Shown here one piece after another: positions 32,595-41,459 of a stretch of 64,000 bases of DNA. The stretch comes from Amorphoplanes friuliensis DSM 7358 (GTDB lineage: Bacteria > Actinomycetota > Actinomycetes > Mycobacteriales > Micromonosporaceae). Every line of letters begins with the position of its first letter. The first letter of the stretch is position 1. A program made the translations under genes and the position numbers. The stretch spans positions 4,254,001 to 4,318,000 of the forward strand of contig NC_022657.1 in the NCBI RefSeq assembly GCF_000494755.1. The letters are read 5' to 3'. The notes below the pieces were generated by a model that was not told where the DNA came from, searched no databases, and was given only the letters and a program-made list of their open reading frames with translations.

Positions 32595-33739
32595 CAGATG
32601 CCTCCCACGAAGCGGCCGGGCGCAAAGGCGTGCGCCGGGTCGAACTGGTCCTTGACCCGGCGCATCAGGGCCAGCCCGGGCATCGGCCCCCACATGTCGA
32701 CCTGGTCGCGCACCGGCGGCGGCGCGGTGAGGACCACGCCGTGGCCGCCGGCCCGGATCGCCGTCGCGCGCAGACGCTCGACCACGGTCGGCGCCCCCTC
32801 GGCAGGGACGGCGGCGTAGAGCACCCCGGTGCCGGCCGACCCGCGCAGGGCAACACCACAGCCCAGGAGATCCGGTACGCGCGACAGCGCCGCGGTCAGC
32901 TTCAGGCCCGCCTCCTCGCCCGTCCACGGGTACGCGCCCCACCACGGCGGCAGCGTGTCGGTGACCTCGCCGTCCAGCACCTTCGCGAGGGTCGCGGCCC
33001 GGTCGCGGACGCCGATCGCCGTGCCCTCGACCAGCACGGCCAGCGTCACCGGGCCCTGCGCGGGAGCGTCGAGCTCGACTGCGGCCGGGACGACCTGCTC
33101 GGCGCGGACCGCCGCCAGCAGTGCCCCGATGGCGGCGGCCGGAGCCGTCCGGAGCACCACCGCCTGCGCGGCCGGGCGCGGGTGGAGCCGGAACGCGCAC
33201 TCGGTGATCAGCCCGAGCGTGCCGTACGAGCCGGTGTAGAGCTTGCCCAGGTCGTACCCGGCGACGTTCTTGACGACCTTGCCGCCCGCCCGGGTGACCA
33301 TGCCGCCCGGCCGGACCACGGTGATGCCGATGAGCAGGTCGCGGACCGTGCCGTAGGCCTGGCGCCGCGGCCCGCTGGTGTTGGTCGCGACCGTGCCGCC
33401 CACGGTCGCGCCGGGCAGTGGCAGGTCGAGGGCGAGCTGCTGGCCGGGCAGGTCGAGCGACGCGAGCGGCGTCCCGGCGCGGAGGACGACGATCAGGTCG
33501 CCGGCGGCGTGCTCGACGACGCCGGTGAGGTGCCGGGTGTCCACGATCAGGTCGGCGCGGCGCGGTGGCATTCCCCAGTCGAGCTTGGTCGCGCCGCCGC
33601 GCACCACAACCGTGAGATCGTCGGCGGCGGCCGCGCGCAGGACCTCGGACGCCTCCTCGGTGCTCGCCGGGGCCGCGACGAACCGGGCCGGCACACCCGC
33701 GACGGTGTCCTCGCCGGTCGCTGCCTCCCAGAGCGCCAT
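32594..33739 (-). CDS. glcE: Glycolate oxidase FAD-binding subunit GlcE
   Basis: A 381-residue FAD-binding PCMH-type protein: VVVRGGATKLDWGMPPRRAD, LPLPGATVGGTVATNTSGPR and YGTVRDLLIG are the flavin-binding segments, and GGKVVKNVAGYDLGKLYTGS is a GlcE hallmark. GlcE is one of the two flavin subunits of glycolate dehydrogenase, which oxidises glycolate (often also D-lactate) to glyoxylate. It shares TGATG-type or one-base overlaps with glcD and glcF, so the three are one operon. Confidence 0.92.
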   Translation of the reverse strand: MALWEAATGEDTVAGVPARFVAAPASTEEASEVLRAAAADDLTVVVRGGATKLDWGMPPRRADLIVDTRHLTGVVEHAAGDLIVVLRAGTPLASLDLPGQQLALDLPLPGATVGGTVATNTSGPRRQAYGTVRDLLIGITVVRPGGMVTRAGGKVVKNVAGYDLGKLYTGSYGTLGLITECAFRLHPRPAAQAVVLRTAPAAAIGALLAAVRAEQVVPAAVELDAPAQGPVTLAVLVEGTAIGVRDRAATLAKVLDGEVTDTLPPWWGAYPWTGEEAGLKLTAALSRVPDLLGCGVALRGSAGTGVLYAAVPAEGAPTVVERLRATAIRAGGHGVVLTAPPPVRDQVDMWGPMPGLALMRRVKDQFDPAHAFAPGRFVGGI

Positions 33740-35187
33740 CAGAACAGCTCCGCCGGGGTCGTCTCGCCGGCCTTGTGCCGCCTGGGCACCTCGCCGCAGA
33801 GCCGGGGCGTAGGGAAGACCTTGCCCGGGTTGGCCAGCCCGGCGGGGTCGAACGCGCAGCGCAGCAACTGCATGGTCTCGAGGTCGTCGTCGGTGAACAT
33901 GCGGGGCATGTACTTCGCCTTGTCCATCCCGACGCCGTGCTCGCCGGTGATCGACCCGCCGTACTCGATGCAGAGGTCGATGATCGCCCCGGAGACCTCC
34001 TCGGCGCGGTCCGCCTCGCCGGGGACACCGTCGTCGAAGAGCACGAGCGGGTGGAGGTTGCCGTCGCCGGCGTGGAAGACGTTCGCGACGCGGACACCGT
34101 GCGCGCGGGACACCTCGCCGATGCGGCGCAACACCTCGGGCAGCGCCGTCCGCGGGATCACGCCGTCCTGGACGATGTAGTCCGGGCTGATCCGGCCGAC
34201 GGCGGCGAATGCTGACTTGCGGCCCTTCCAGAACAACGCGCGTTCGGCCGGGTCCGCCGCGATCCGCAGCTCGAACGCGCCGTTGCCGTCGCACAGGGCG
34301 GTCACCTGCTCGAACTGCGCCTCGACCTCGGCCCGCGGCCCGTCCAGCTCGACGATCAGCACAGCGCCCGCCCCGGCCGGATAACCGCAGGCCACGGCGG
34401 CTTCGGCGGCCTCGATGGCGAGCGCGTCCATCATCTCCACGGCGGCGGGCACGACCCCGGCCGCGATGATCGCCGAGGTGGCGGCGCCGGCCTCGTCGGT
34501 GGTCCGGAACGCGGCCAGCAACGTCCGCACGGTCTCCGGGAGGCGTGTCAGGCGTACGGTCACCCGGGTCGCGATGCCGAGGGTGCCCTCGGAGCCGACA
34601 AACGCGCCGAGCAGGTCGTACCCGGGGGAGTCCGGCGCCCGGCCGCCCAGCTCGACCAGGTCGCCCTCCGGGGTGACGATCTGCGCGCCGATCACGTGGT
34701 TCGTGGTGAAGCCGTATTTCAGGCAGTGCGCGCCGCCGGAGTTCTCCGCCACGTTGCCGCCGATCGAGCAGATCTGCTGGCTGGACGGGTCGGGCGCGTA
34801 GTAGTAGCCGGCCGGGGTCGCGGCGTGGGTGACGTGCAGGTTGATCACGCCGGGCTCGACGACCGCACGCTCGTCGTCCGGGGCCACCTCGATGATCGTG
34901 CGCATCTTCGACGTCACGATCAGCACCCCGTCGGCGTGCGGCAGGGCGCCACCGGAGAGCCCGGTGCCCGACCCCCGGGCCACGAACGGCACACCCGCCT
35001 CGACGCAGGCCTTGACCGTCCGAGCGCACTCGGCGGCGTCGCGGGGCAGGACGACCAGGCCGGGCGTGACCTTGTAGTGGGCGAGGCCGTCGCACTCGTA
35101 CGTCCGCAGCTCCTGCCGGTCGCTGATCACCCGGCCGGCGCCCAGCGCGGAGCGCAGTCCGGTGGCGAGGCGTTCCAGTGCGGTCAT
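33739..35187 (-). CDS. glcD: Glycolate/D-lactate oxidase FAD subunit GlcD
   Basis: A 482-residue flavoprotein. FARGSGTGLSGGALP-type PCMH motif (ARGSGTGLSGGA), GGNVAENSGGAHCLKYG and GAFVGSEGTLGI are the FAD-binding segments, and the C-terminal region has VANVFHAGDGNLHPLVLFD and GEHGVGMDKAKYMP with the substrate-binding His residues. GGAGGG precedes ATG 35187; an upstream GTG is less likely. It is first in glcDEF. With Lar genes 30 kb away, D-lactate oxidation is worth considering, but lactate and glycolate activities cannot be told apart here. Confidence 0.92.
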   Translation of the reverse strand: MTALERLATGLRSALGAGRVISDRQELRTYECDGLAHYKVTPGLVVLPRDAAECARTVKACVEAGVPFVARGSGTGLSGGALPHADGVLIVTSKMRTIIEVAPDDERAVVEPGVINLHVTHAATPAGYYYAPDPSSQQICSIGGNVAENSGGAHCLKYGFTTNHVIGAQIVTPEGDLVELGGRAPDSPGYDLLGAFVGSEGTLGIATRVTVRLTRLPETVRTLLAAFRTTDEAGAATSAIIAAGVVPAAVEMMDALAIEAAEAAVACGYPAGAGAVLIVELDGPRAEVEAQFEQVTALCDGNGAFELRIAADPAERALFWKGRKSAFAAVGRISPDYIVQDGVIPRTALPEVLRRIGEVSRAHGVRVANVFHAGDGNLHPLVLFDDGVPGEADRAEEVSGAIIDLCIEYGGSITGEHGVGMDKAKYMPRMFTDDDLETMQLLRCAFDPAGLANPGKVFPTPRLCGEVPRRHKAGETTPAELF

Positions 35188-35256
35188 CGGCGACCCTCCG
35201 GGGGACAACGTAACCCGCCGGGCCGCCCGCCGTCATCGTTGAAACAATTCGTTCAT

Positions 35257-35280
35257 CTACGCACGTCTATGCACGCGTAG
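35257..35280. promoter_or_regulatory. Short repeat element upstream of the M36 protease gene
   Basis: Two adjacent 10-base repeats, CTACGCACGT and CTATGCACGC, are followed by GTAG, so the outer CTACGC/GCGTAG also pair as an inverted repeat. It lies about 50 bases upstream of the protease start in the glcD/protease divergent gap. A regulator site is possible; a second hairpin (CCGGAG-N5-CTCCGG) follows near 35293-35309. Confidence 0.35.
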
Positions 35281-35329
35281 TGTCTCGAACGTCCGGAGAG
35301 ATCCTCCGGGCCGATCTCAGGAGGCATGC

Positions 35330-38203
35330 GTGCGCAGACGCAGACGGTCCGCCGTCGCCGGTATCCTCGCCGCGACCACGATATTCGCCACCGCGCCCAT
35401 CGGCGCGCAGGCGGCACCCGCAGGCTCCGAGCCCGCGGGGGCCACGCCGCTGACCGGCGAGCACCTCGACGACGAGTACGCGTTCGTCGACAACCGCGGC
35501 GGCACCGCCGCCCCCAGCGCCGGCCAGCGCTCCCTGGTCCGCGACGACAACCTCGTCACCCGCTGGAACAAGCTCGGCACCCCGGCCTCCGTGACCCCGG
35601 CCAAGGGCCGCCTCGCCGCGGGGCTCAAGGGCGACGCCAACAGCGTGGCTCGTGCGTACCTGAAGGGCAGTGTCGGTCTCTTCTCCCTGAAGACCGCCGC
35701 GGTCGACGAGCTCGAGACGATCGCGCAGACCAAGGTCGGCAAGGGCACGGTCGTGCTGATGCGTCAGCGTTACGGTGGTCTGCCCGCGGCCCACGACGGC
35801 CTGGTCGCCGTCGCGGTCAAGGGCAGCGACGTCCTCCAGGTCACCTCGACGCTGAGCCCGAGCACCGCGAAGCCCGCCGCCGCGAAGCTGTCCGCCGACG
35901 ACGCGACCGCCGCCGCCCTCGCCGACGCGAAGATCGACCGCGCCGACCTGGCCGACTCCCGCGTCCGGCTCGTTGCGGTGCCGATGCCCGGCGCCGACCC
36001 GCGGGCCGCGTACGAGGTCGTCGTGATGTCGAAGGACGCCGAGCACCCGCTGGGCTACACGACCTACATCGACGCCCGCGACGGCAAGGTCCTGCTCCGG
36101 GAGAACCTGGTCAACTTCGCCGAGGACGACCCGCACTGGAAGGTCTTCCCGGCCACCCCGCCGGCCAACGGCGCCGACACGCGCCAGACCTGGTGCGCGA
36201 CGACCGCGACCGGCTGCTCGCGTCAGGTGATCGACCCGGCCACCGGCAAGCCGTGGGACATCGACCCGGCCACCGGCCTGCCGACGTTCACCACGACCGG
36301 CAACTCCGCCGAGACCGTCAGCCTGTGGGGCAACGGCTCCCCGGCGACCCCGGCGACGGCCAGGCCCGACCGGGAGTACGTCTACCCGTTCACGAACCAG
36401 TGGAACACCAGCAAGTGCGACCCGAACTCGCTGACCTCGCCCGAGCGGGCCGACGTCGACGCCGCCACCGCGAACCTCTTCGCGATGCACAACCGGATGC
36501 ACGACTGGTCGTACAACCTCGGCTTCACCGAGGCCACCTGGAACCTCCAGAAGACCAACACCGTCGCGTACGGCAAGGGCGCCGACGCCGAGCGGGGCAA
36601 CGCCCAGCAGGGTGCGGCCACCGCCACCACGCGGAACAACGCCAACCAGGCGACGCCGCCGGACGGCATGCAGCCGACCACCAACATGTACATGTGGCAG
36701 CCCTTCGCCGGCAGCGCGTACCCGCCCTGCGTCGACGGTGACTACGACATGACGGTCATCGGCCACGAGTACACCCACGCGATCAGCAACCGGATGATCG
36801 CCGGCCCGGACAGCGGCATCAGCTCCTCCCAGGGCGGTGCGATGGGCGAGAGCTGGTCGGACCTCCTGGCCATGGAGTACCTCTTCGAGAGCGGCTACAC
36901 CCCGCGGGGCAACACGCCGTACGTCACCGGCGCGTACGTGACCGGCGACCTGGGCACGGGCATCCGCAACTACGACATGAGCAACAGCCCGCTCAACTAC
37001 TCGAACGTCGGGTACGACCGCGGTGCAGCCGTCCACTCCGACGGCGAGATCTGGAGCGCGACGAACTTCGACGTCCGCCGCGCGTTGATCGCGAAGTACG
37101 GCTCGGGCACCCGGGCCCTGCAGGAGAGCTGCGCGGCCGGCACCACGCCGGCGACCGAGTGCCCGGGCAACCGGCGCTGGGCGCAGCTGGTCTTCGACTC
37201 GTTCCTGCTCGCGGCGACCGGCTCGATCAGCATGCTCGACATGCGCGACAACATGATCACCGCCGACGCGCTGCGCTTCGACGGCGCCAACGCCGACCTG
37301 CTCTGGAACGCGTTCGCCACCCGCGGCATGGGTGCCGGCGCGTCCAGCGGCCCGGCCGACGCCGACCCGGTGCCGAGCTTCGCGTCGCCGTACGTCGAGA
37401 ACTCCGAGATCACCTTCAAGGCCCTCGGCGAGGCGTCGGGCAAGCCCGTCCGCCTCTACGTCGGTGACTACGACTTCGGCGCCGTGCCGGTCGCCGACAC
37501 CGACCCGGCGACGGCCCTGCCCGAGACCGTCACCCTGGCCCCCGGCACCTACAAGTTCCTGGCCATCGGTACGGGCTACGGCCACAAGCGGTTCACCCAG
37601 ACCGTCTACCCGGGTGTCACCGCGAACGTCGGCGTGGTCATGCCGGCGAACCTCGCGTCGTCCGCCTCCGGTGCGACGATCAGCGGTGACGGCACCAACC
37701 TGGGCCGCCTGACCGACGACGCCGAGGGCACCGCCTGGACCGCCACCGGCGGTGCGGCCGGCCGTCAGGTCACCGTCGACCTCCCGACGGACGCCGCCAA
37801 GCTGGTCTCCCGGGTGCAGCTCAGTGCCTTCCCGGGCGCCGGTGCCGCTACGTCCACGATGTACAGCACCGTCCGCCAGTTCGAGGTGCTGACCTGCAAC
37901 GCCGCGGCGGGCGCCGACTGTGCGACCGACGCGGGTTACAAGGTCGCGTACGCCAGCCCGGCGAACGCGTTAGACACCGCGCAGTTCCGGCCCAAGGTCC
38001 CGAACCTGGTCCTGAAGTCCTTCCCGGTCCGGCCGACCCTGGCCACCCACGTGAAGCTGCGCGTCCTCACCAACCAGTGCACCGGCAACCCGCTCTACGC
38101 CGGCGAACAGGAGAACGACCCGCGCAGCGCCACGGACTGCACGACCGCCTCCGCGGCGGCCGGCAACGTGGTCGCCGCCGAGTTCGAGGTGTTCAGCAGC
38201 TGA
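35330..38203 (+). CDS. Secreted M36 (fungalysin-type) metalloprotease
   Basis: A 957-residue secreted zinc protease. The start is GTG 35330 after AGGAGG. A signal peptide (basic RRRRR, then AVAGILAATTIFATAPIG) is followed by an inhibitory propeptide, and the M36 catalytic domain has HEYTHAISNRM (zinc ligands, about residues 479-483) with the third ligand Glu in GESWSDLLAMEYLF. The last 300 residues form extra beta domains, including a discoidin-like part (ANLASSASGATISGDGTNLG). It would be exported as an inactive proenzyme and degrade extracellular protein. A strong terminator follows. Confidence 0.9.
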   Translation: MRRRRRSAVAGILAATTIFATAPIGAQAAPAGSEPAGATPLTGEHLDDEYAFVDNRGGTAAPSAGQRSLVRDDNLVTRWNKLGTPASVTPAKGRLAAGLKGDANSVARAYLKGSVGLFSLKTAAVDELETIAQTKVGKGTVVLMRQRYGGLPAAHDGLVAVAVKGSDVLQVTSTLSPSTAKPAAAKLSADDATAAALADAKIDRADLADSRVRLVAVPMPGADPRAAYEVVVMSKDAEHPLGYTTYIDARDGKVLLRENLVNFAEDDPHWKVFPATPPANGADTRQTWCATTATGCSRQVIDPATGKPWDIDPATGLPTFTTTGNSAETVSLWGNGSPATPATARPDREYVYPFTNQWNTSKCDPNSLTSPERADVDAATANLFAMHNRMHDWSYNLGFTEATWNLQKTNTVAYGKGADAERGNAQQGAATATTRNNANQATPPDGMQPTTNMYMWQPFAGSAYPPCVDGDYDMTVIGHEYTHAISNRMIAGPDSGISSSQGGAMGESWSDLLAMEYLFESGYTPRGNTPYVTGAYVTGDLGTGIRNYDMSNSPLNYSNVGYDRGAAVHSDGEIWSATNFDVRRALIAKYGSGTRALQESCAAGTTPATECPGNRRWAQLVFDSFLLAATGSISMLDMRDNMITADALRFDGANADLLWNAFATRGMGAGASSGPADADPVPSFASPYVENSEITFKALGEASGKPVRLYVGDYDFGAVPVADTDPATALPETVTLAPGTYKFLAIGTGYGHKRFTQTVYPGVTANVGVVMPANLASSASGATISGDGTNLGRLTDDAEGTAWTATGGAAGRQVTVDLPTDAAKLVSRVQLSAFPGAGAATSTMYSTVRQFEVLTCNAAAGADCATDAGYKVAYASPANALDTAQFRPKVPNLVLKSFPVRPTLATHVKLRVLTNQCTGNPLYAGEQENDPRSATDCTTASAAAGNVVAAEFEVFSS

Positions 38204-38210
38204 GGAAACC

Positions 38211-38251
38211 GGGCCCGGGAGACTGCGGTGGCGGCCGCACCTCCCGGGCCC
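38211..38251. terminator. Terminator after the M36 protease gene
   Basis: GGGCCCGGGAG (38211-38221) pairs perfectly with CTCCCGGGCCC (38241-38251); the loop can pair further (TGCGG/CCGCA). The stem is followed by TTCTCT. It starts 7 bases after the stop codon. Confidence 0.82.
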
Positions 38252-38349
38252 TTCTCTGTCCGGAAGTGTCAGATCTCGCACCGACCCCCTCCGTCCCCGG
38301 CGAACCGGTGGATGCTGAACGATGCCCGCGCGTCGTGAAGGGGGATCTG

Positions 38350-39348
38350 ATGCAGAGCCGGTCACCGTGGTATCGCATCGTGGCGGTGTTCGTCGCCGTC
38401 GCCGTCTCGGCGGTGTTCGTGCCGCAGCCCGCCGTTGCCGCTCCCTCCTGGCGCCTGATCGACCTGGGCGCGGGCGACGACAGCGAGGCGATCGCGATCA
38501 ACGATCTCGGTCATGTGGTCGGCAACCGGAACGGGACGTCGTTCCTTCTGCGCGACGGCCGGTTCACCGAGCTCGGCTCCCTGCCCGGCGGATACACCCG
38601 GGTCAGCGACATCAACAACCGCGACGAGGTCGTCGGCTGGAGCTTCGTCGACGGGGACACGATCCACGGGTTCCTGTGGCGGCGCGGCACGATGATCGAC
38701 CTCGGCGCGCTGCCCGGTGGCCGCGACAGCCAGGCCCTGGCGATCAACGACCGCAGCGAGATCGTCGGCAATGCGGACAACGGCAGTGCCCTGCACGGGT
38801 TCGTCTGGCGCGACGGTGTGCTGACCGATCTCGGCGGTGACCCGGTCAACGACTACTCCGACGCCCAGGACATCAACAACGCCGGTCAGATCGCGGGCTA
38901 CTGGGGCGCGGGGAACTACAGCGCCGTACCGGTCCGCTGGTCGCGGGGCGAGCGGCTGCAGCTCTCGGACGAGCTCGGCGGCGCCACCGGCATCAACGGT
39001 CGTGGTCACGTGACCGGCTCGTTCGTGGTCGAGGGTGGAGGGTTCTCCCGCGGATACCTGTGGCGTGACGGCCGGTTCACCGCGGTGGATCCGCCGGCCG
39101 GTGCCTCGTTCTTCATCGTGCAAAAGCTCAACAACCGCGATCAGGTGGTGGGCCGCAGCGATCTGGGCGGCGTCGTGTGGCAGGACGGGCGGGCCCGGGT
39201 GCTGCCGAAACTCGGCGAGGCCGCCGAGGCCAACGACATCGACGAGCAGGGCCGGATCGCCGGTTACAGCACCACCGCCGGCCCGGGCTTCACCACCCGC
39301 GCCGTGCTGTGGGTGCGACAGGGGTTCTCTTTCCCGGGTGGCCGGTGA
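38350..39348 (+). CDS. Secreted HAF-repeat protein
   Basis: A 332-residue secreted protein. The signal peptide (YRIVAVFVAVAVSAVFV, cleavage near AVA-APS) is followed by about six repeats of 45-50 residues with the pattern (A/D)-I-N-(D/N)-x-G-x-(I/V)-x-G and a downstream Leu-W-R-x-G-x-x-x-D-L-G, e.g. AIAINDLGHVVGN, ALAINDRSEIVGN and DINNAGQIAGYW. This is the HAF (extracellular) repeat family, probably a beta-propeller. Members have no known enzymatic role. A start at GTG 38335 would also be possible; the ATG 38350 follows AAGGGG. Confidence 0.82.
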   Translation: MQSRSPWYRIVAVFVAVAVSAVFVPQPAVAAPSWRLIDLGAGDDSEAIAINDLGHVVGNRNGTSFLLRDGRFTELGSLPGGYTRVSDINNRDEVVGWSFVDGDTIHGFLWRRGTMIDLGALPGGRDSQALAINDRSEIVGNADNGSALHGFVWRDGVLTDLGGDPVNDYSDAQDINNAGQIAGYWGAGNYSAVPVRWSRGERLQLSDELGGATGINGRGHVTGSFVVEGGGFSRGYLWRDGRFTAVDPPAGASFFIVQKLNNRDQVVGRSDLGGVVWQDGRARVLPKLGEAAEANDIDEQGRIAGYSTTAGPGFTTRAVLWVRQGFSFPGGR

Positions 39349-39394
39349 AACATGTCCGTCATGGCTGCGTGACAATTCAGGAACGGAGCGTGAC

Positions 39395-40642
39395 ATGGCA
39401 GGCAACAGAGCGGTTGTCTATCGAGGACCCGGCCGGGTCGAGATCCAGGACGGCGACTACCCCACGTACGAGATGAAGGACGGGCCCGGCGTCAACAAGG
39501 AGAACGTCGGCCGGAAGACCCCGCACGGTGCCATCCTCCGGACGGTGGCGACCAACATCTGCGGCAGCGACCAGCACATGGTCCGCGGGCGCACGACGGC
39601 GCCGGAAGGGCTCGTCCTCGGTCACGAGATCACCGGGGAGGTTGTCGACATCGGACCGGACGTCGAGTTCATCAAGGTCGGCGACCTGTGCTCGGTGCCC
39701 TTCAACATCGCCTGCGGCCGGTGCCGCAACTGCAAGGAACGCAAGACCGGCGTCTGTCTCAACGTCAACCCGGACCGGCCGGGGTCGGCGTACGGCTACG
39801 TGGACATGGGTGGCTGGATCGGTGGCCAGGCGGAGTACGTGATGGTGCCGTACGCCGACTGGAACCTGCTGAAGTTTCCCGACCGGGACCAGGCCATGGA
39901 GAAGATCCTCGACCTGGCCATGCTGACCGACATCTTCCCGACGGGCTACCACGGCTGTGTCAGCGCCGGCGTCACCACGGGATCCACCGTCTACATCGCG
40001 GGTGCGGGACCGGTCGGCCTGGCCGCGGCGTCGTCGGCGTTCCTGCTCGGCGCGGCCGTTGTCATCGTCGGCGACCTCAACGAGCAGCGGCTGGCGCAGG
40101 CCCGGAGTTTCGGCTGCGAGACCGTCAACGTCGCCGAGGGTGACCCGGTGGAGCAGGTGCACCAGATCCTGGGCCGGGACGCACCGGCGATCGGTCAGCC
40201 GCTGGTCGACTCCGCCGTCGACGCGGTCGGCTTCGAGGCCCGCGGTCACGGCGCCGACTCGGAGACCGAGATGCCGGCGACGGTCCTGAACTCGCTGATG
40301 GAGCTCACCCGGGCCGGCGGCGCGATCGGCGTCCCGGGTCTCTACGTCACGGGTGATCCGGGTGGTGTCGACGAGGCGGCCAAGGTCGGCTCGTTGTCGA
40401 TCCGGCTCGGGCTCGGCTGGGCCAAGTCCCACTCGTTCGTCACCGGTCAGTGCCCGGTGATGAAGTACAACCGGGAGTTGATGATGGCGATCCTGCACGA
40501 CCGGGTGCAGATCGCGAAGAACGTCAACGCCACGCCCATCTCGCTGGATCAGGCGCCCCAGGGGTACCAGGACTTCGACCAGGGCGCGGCCCGCAAGTAC
40601 GTCATCGACCCGCACGGTCTGCTCGGCGGGCGCGCCGCCTGA
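39395..40642 (+). CDS. fdhA: Glutathione-independent formaldehyde dehydrogenase
   Basis: A 415-residue zinc-dependent medium-chain dehydrogenase of the Pseudomonas putida FdhA type, which oxidises formaldehyde with NAD+ without added thiol. It shows the catalytic zinc region ATNICGSDQHMVRG and LGHEITGEV, the structural zinc cysteines CGRCRNCKERKTGVC, and the NAD-binding AGAGPVGLAAASSAFLLGA. The C-terminal IAKNVNATPISLDQAPQGY is typical of the family. No C1-pathway genes adjoin it, so it may serve detoxification. Confidence 0.92.
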   Translation: MAGNRAVVYRGPGRVEIQDGDYPTYEMKDGPGVNKENVGRKTPHGAILRTVATNICGSDQHMVRGRTTAPEGLVLGHEITGEVVDIGPDVEFIKVGDLCSVPFNIACGRCRNCKERKTGVCLNVNPDRPGSAYGYVDMGGWIGGQAEYVMVPYADWNLLKFPDRDQAMEKILDLAMLTDIFPTGYHGCVSAGVTTGSTVYIAGAGPVGLAAASSAFLLGAAVVIVGDLNEQRLAQARSFGCETVNVAEGDPVEQVHQILGRDAPAIGQPLVDSAVDAVGFEARGHGADSETEMPATVLNSLMELTRAGGAIGVPGLYVTGDPGGVDEAAKVGSLSIRLGLGWAKSHSFVTGQCPVMKYNRELMMAILHDRVQIAKNVNATPISLDQAPQGYQDFDQGAARKYVIDPHGLLGGRAA

Positions 40643-40654
40643 GGTGGTGCGGGG

Positions 40655-40783
40655 TCAGTGGGCCTGGCGGATGAGCCGGTAGCAGCGCTGGAAGTGCACG
40701 GCCCAGACCGCCACGAGTTCACGGGCGACGTCGCGCCGGGTCTGGGGACGGTCTCCGTCGGTCCAACTGCTGATCACCACCAT
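40655..40783 (-). CDS. Small hypothetical protein (42 aa)
   Basis: A 42-codon frame starting MVVISSWTDGDRPQTRR and ending RCYRLIRQAH. It lies in the 228-bp gap between the dehydrogenase gene and the serine-repeat gene. It has no recognisable domain. A basic, tryptophan-containing small protein is plausible, but the codon bias of the region gives many chance frames, so confidence is low. Confidence 0.3.
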   Translation of the reverse strand: MVVISSWTDGDRPQTRRDVARELVAVWAVHFQRCYRLIRQAH

Positions 40784-40870
40784 GCCGAGAAGTCTGCGGG
40801 GTGCCGGTCGGCAGGAGGGTTTCCGGACCGCAGCAGAACGGGTGCAGGTTTTCCCGGGCACAATCGGCGC

Positions 40871-41107
40871 ATGAATTCGAAATGGTCCATCCGCTCCGAG
40901 AACTCGGTCCTGAGCATCTGCTCGAAGGATTCCGTGCTGTCGATCGGGTCGGTCGGCTCCGGTCTGTCGATCGGGTCCGTGGGCTCGTTCGCGTCGGTCG
41001 CGTCCGTCGGCTCGGTGCTCTGCGTCGGCTCGCTGCTGTCAGCGGTGTCGCTGTGGTCGGTGATGTCCTGGCGTTCCCGCAAGGCCGTCACCGCCGGTCG
41101 GCGGTGA
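40871..41107 (+). CDS. Small serine-repeat protein (SxxSxGS pattern)
   Basis: A 78-residue protein made almost wholly of Ser at every third residue or so: ENSVLSICSKDSVLSIGSVG then SGLSIGSVGSFASVASVGSV, ending LWSVMSWRSRKAVTAGRR. The pattern S-(V/L)-L-S-I-x-S-(V/K)-G-S would put Ser and small hydrophobic residues on alternating faces, as in a narrow solenoid. There is no signal peptide and a basic tail. The frame continues upstream, but ATG 40871 precedes the pattern. Similar tiny proteins occur in actinomycetes, without known function. Confidence 0.6.
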   Translation: MNSKWSIRSENSVLSICSKDSVLSIGSVGSGLSIGSVGSFASVASVGSVLCVGSLLSAVSLWSVMSWRSRKAVTAGRR

Positions 41108-41126
41108 CGGCCCGGCGGGACACCCC

Positions 41127-41396
41127 CTACGGAACGGGACGGCGCATCGAGTACGTGACGCCGTGCAGGCGGTGCGGCTCGTTGATGACGTGGATCGCGG
41201 CGCGGTCGTAGGCCTGCCAGCCCGCGGCTCCCGCGCGGTTCAGGTGGCGCAGGTCGTCGAAGCGCTCGTCCGTGCCCCAGCGCAGGGTTCCGCCCGGGTG
41301 GTAGAAGGTCGCGGTCCAGTCCATGTACTTGTCCGCACCGAACGTGCCCGCCGCCCGGTACTCGAGTCGTGCGTACTCCCAGTTGGTCACGTTCAT
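41127..41396 (-). CDS. Small hypothetical protein, DUF4177-like
   Basis: An 89-residue protein. NWEYARLEYRAAG at the start and HLNRAGAAGWQAYD in the second half match the pattern of DUF4177-like proteins (WEY... LNxxGxxGWE), small single-domain proteins of unknown role. It follows the M4 protease terminator and reads the same way as the protease, but the strong hairpin between them argues for its own promoter. Confidence 0.55.
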   Translation of the reverse strand: MNVTNWEYARLEYRAAGTFGADKYMDWTATFYHPGGTLRWGTDERFDDLRHLNRAGAAGWQAYDRAAIHVINEPHRLHGVTYSMRRPVP

Positions 41397-41412
41397 GATT
41401 ATCTCTGTTCGG

Positions 41413-41447
41413 CGCGGGGCCGCACGCCACCGGCGTACGGCCCCGCG
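41413..41447 (-). terminator. Terminator downstream of the M4 protease gene
   Basis: CGCGGGGCCG (41413-41422) and its perfect complement CGGCCCCGCG (41438-41447) form a 10-bp stem around a 15-base loop. It lies between the M4 protease stop and the DUF4177-like gene, both on the minus strand. Confidence 0.7.
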
Positions 41448-41459
41448 ACAGGAAGTGGA

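Noticed and set aside
35330-38203. Second, overlapping long frame on the opposite strand of the M36 gene (about 772 codons)
   Set aside because: It is rich in Arg/Gly/Val with no domain, and the M36 frame shows the full catalytic motifs.
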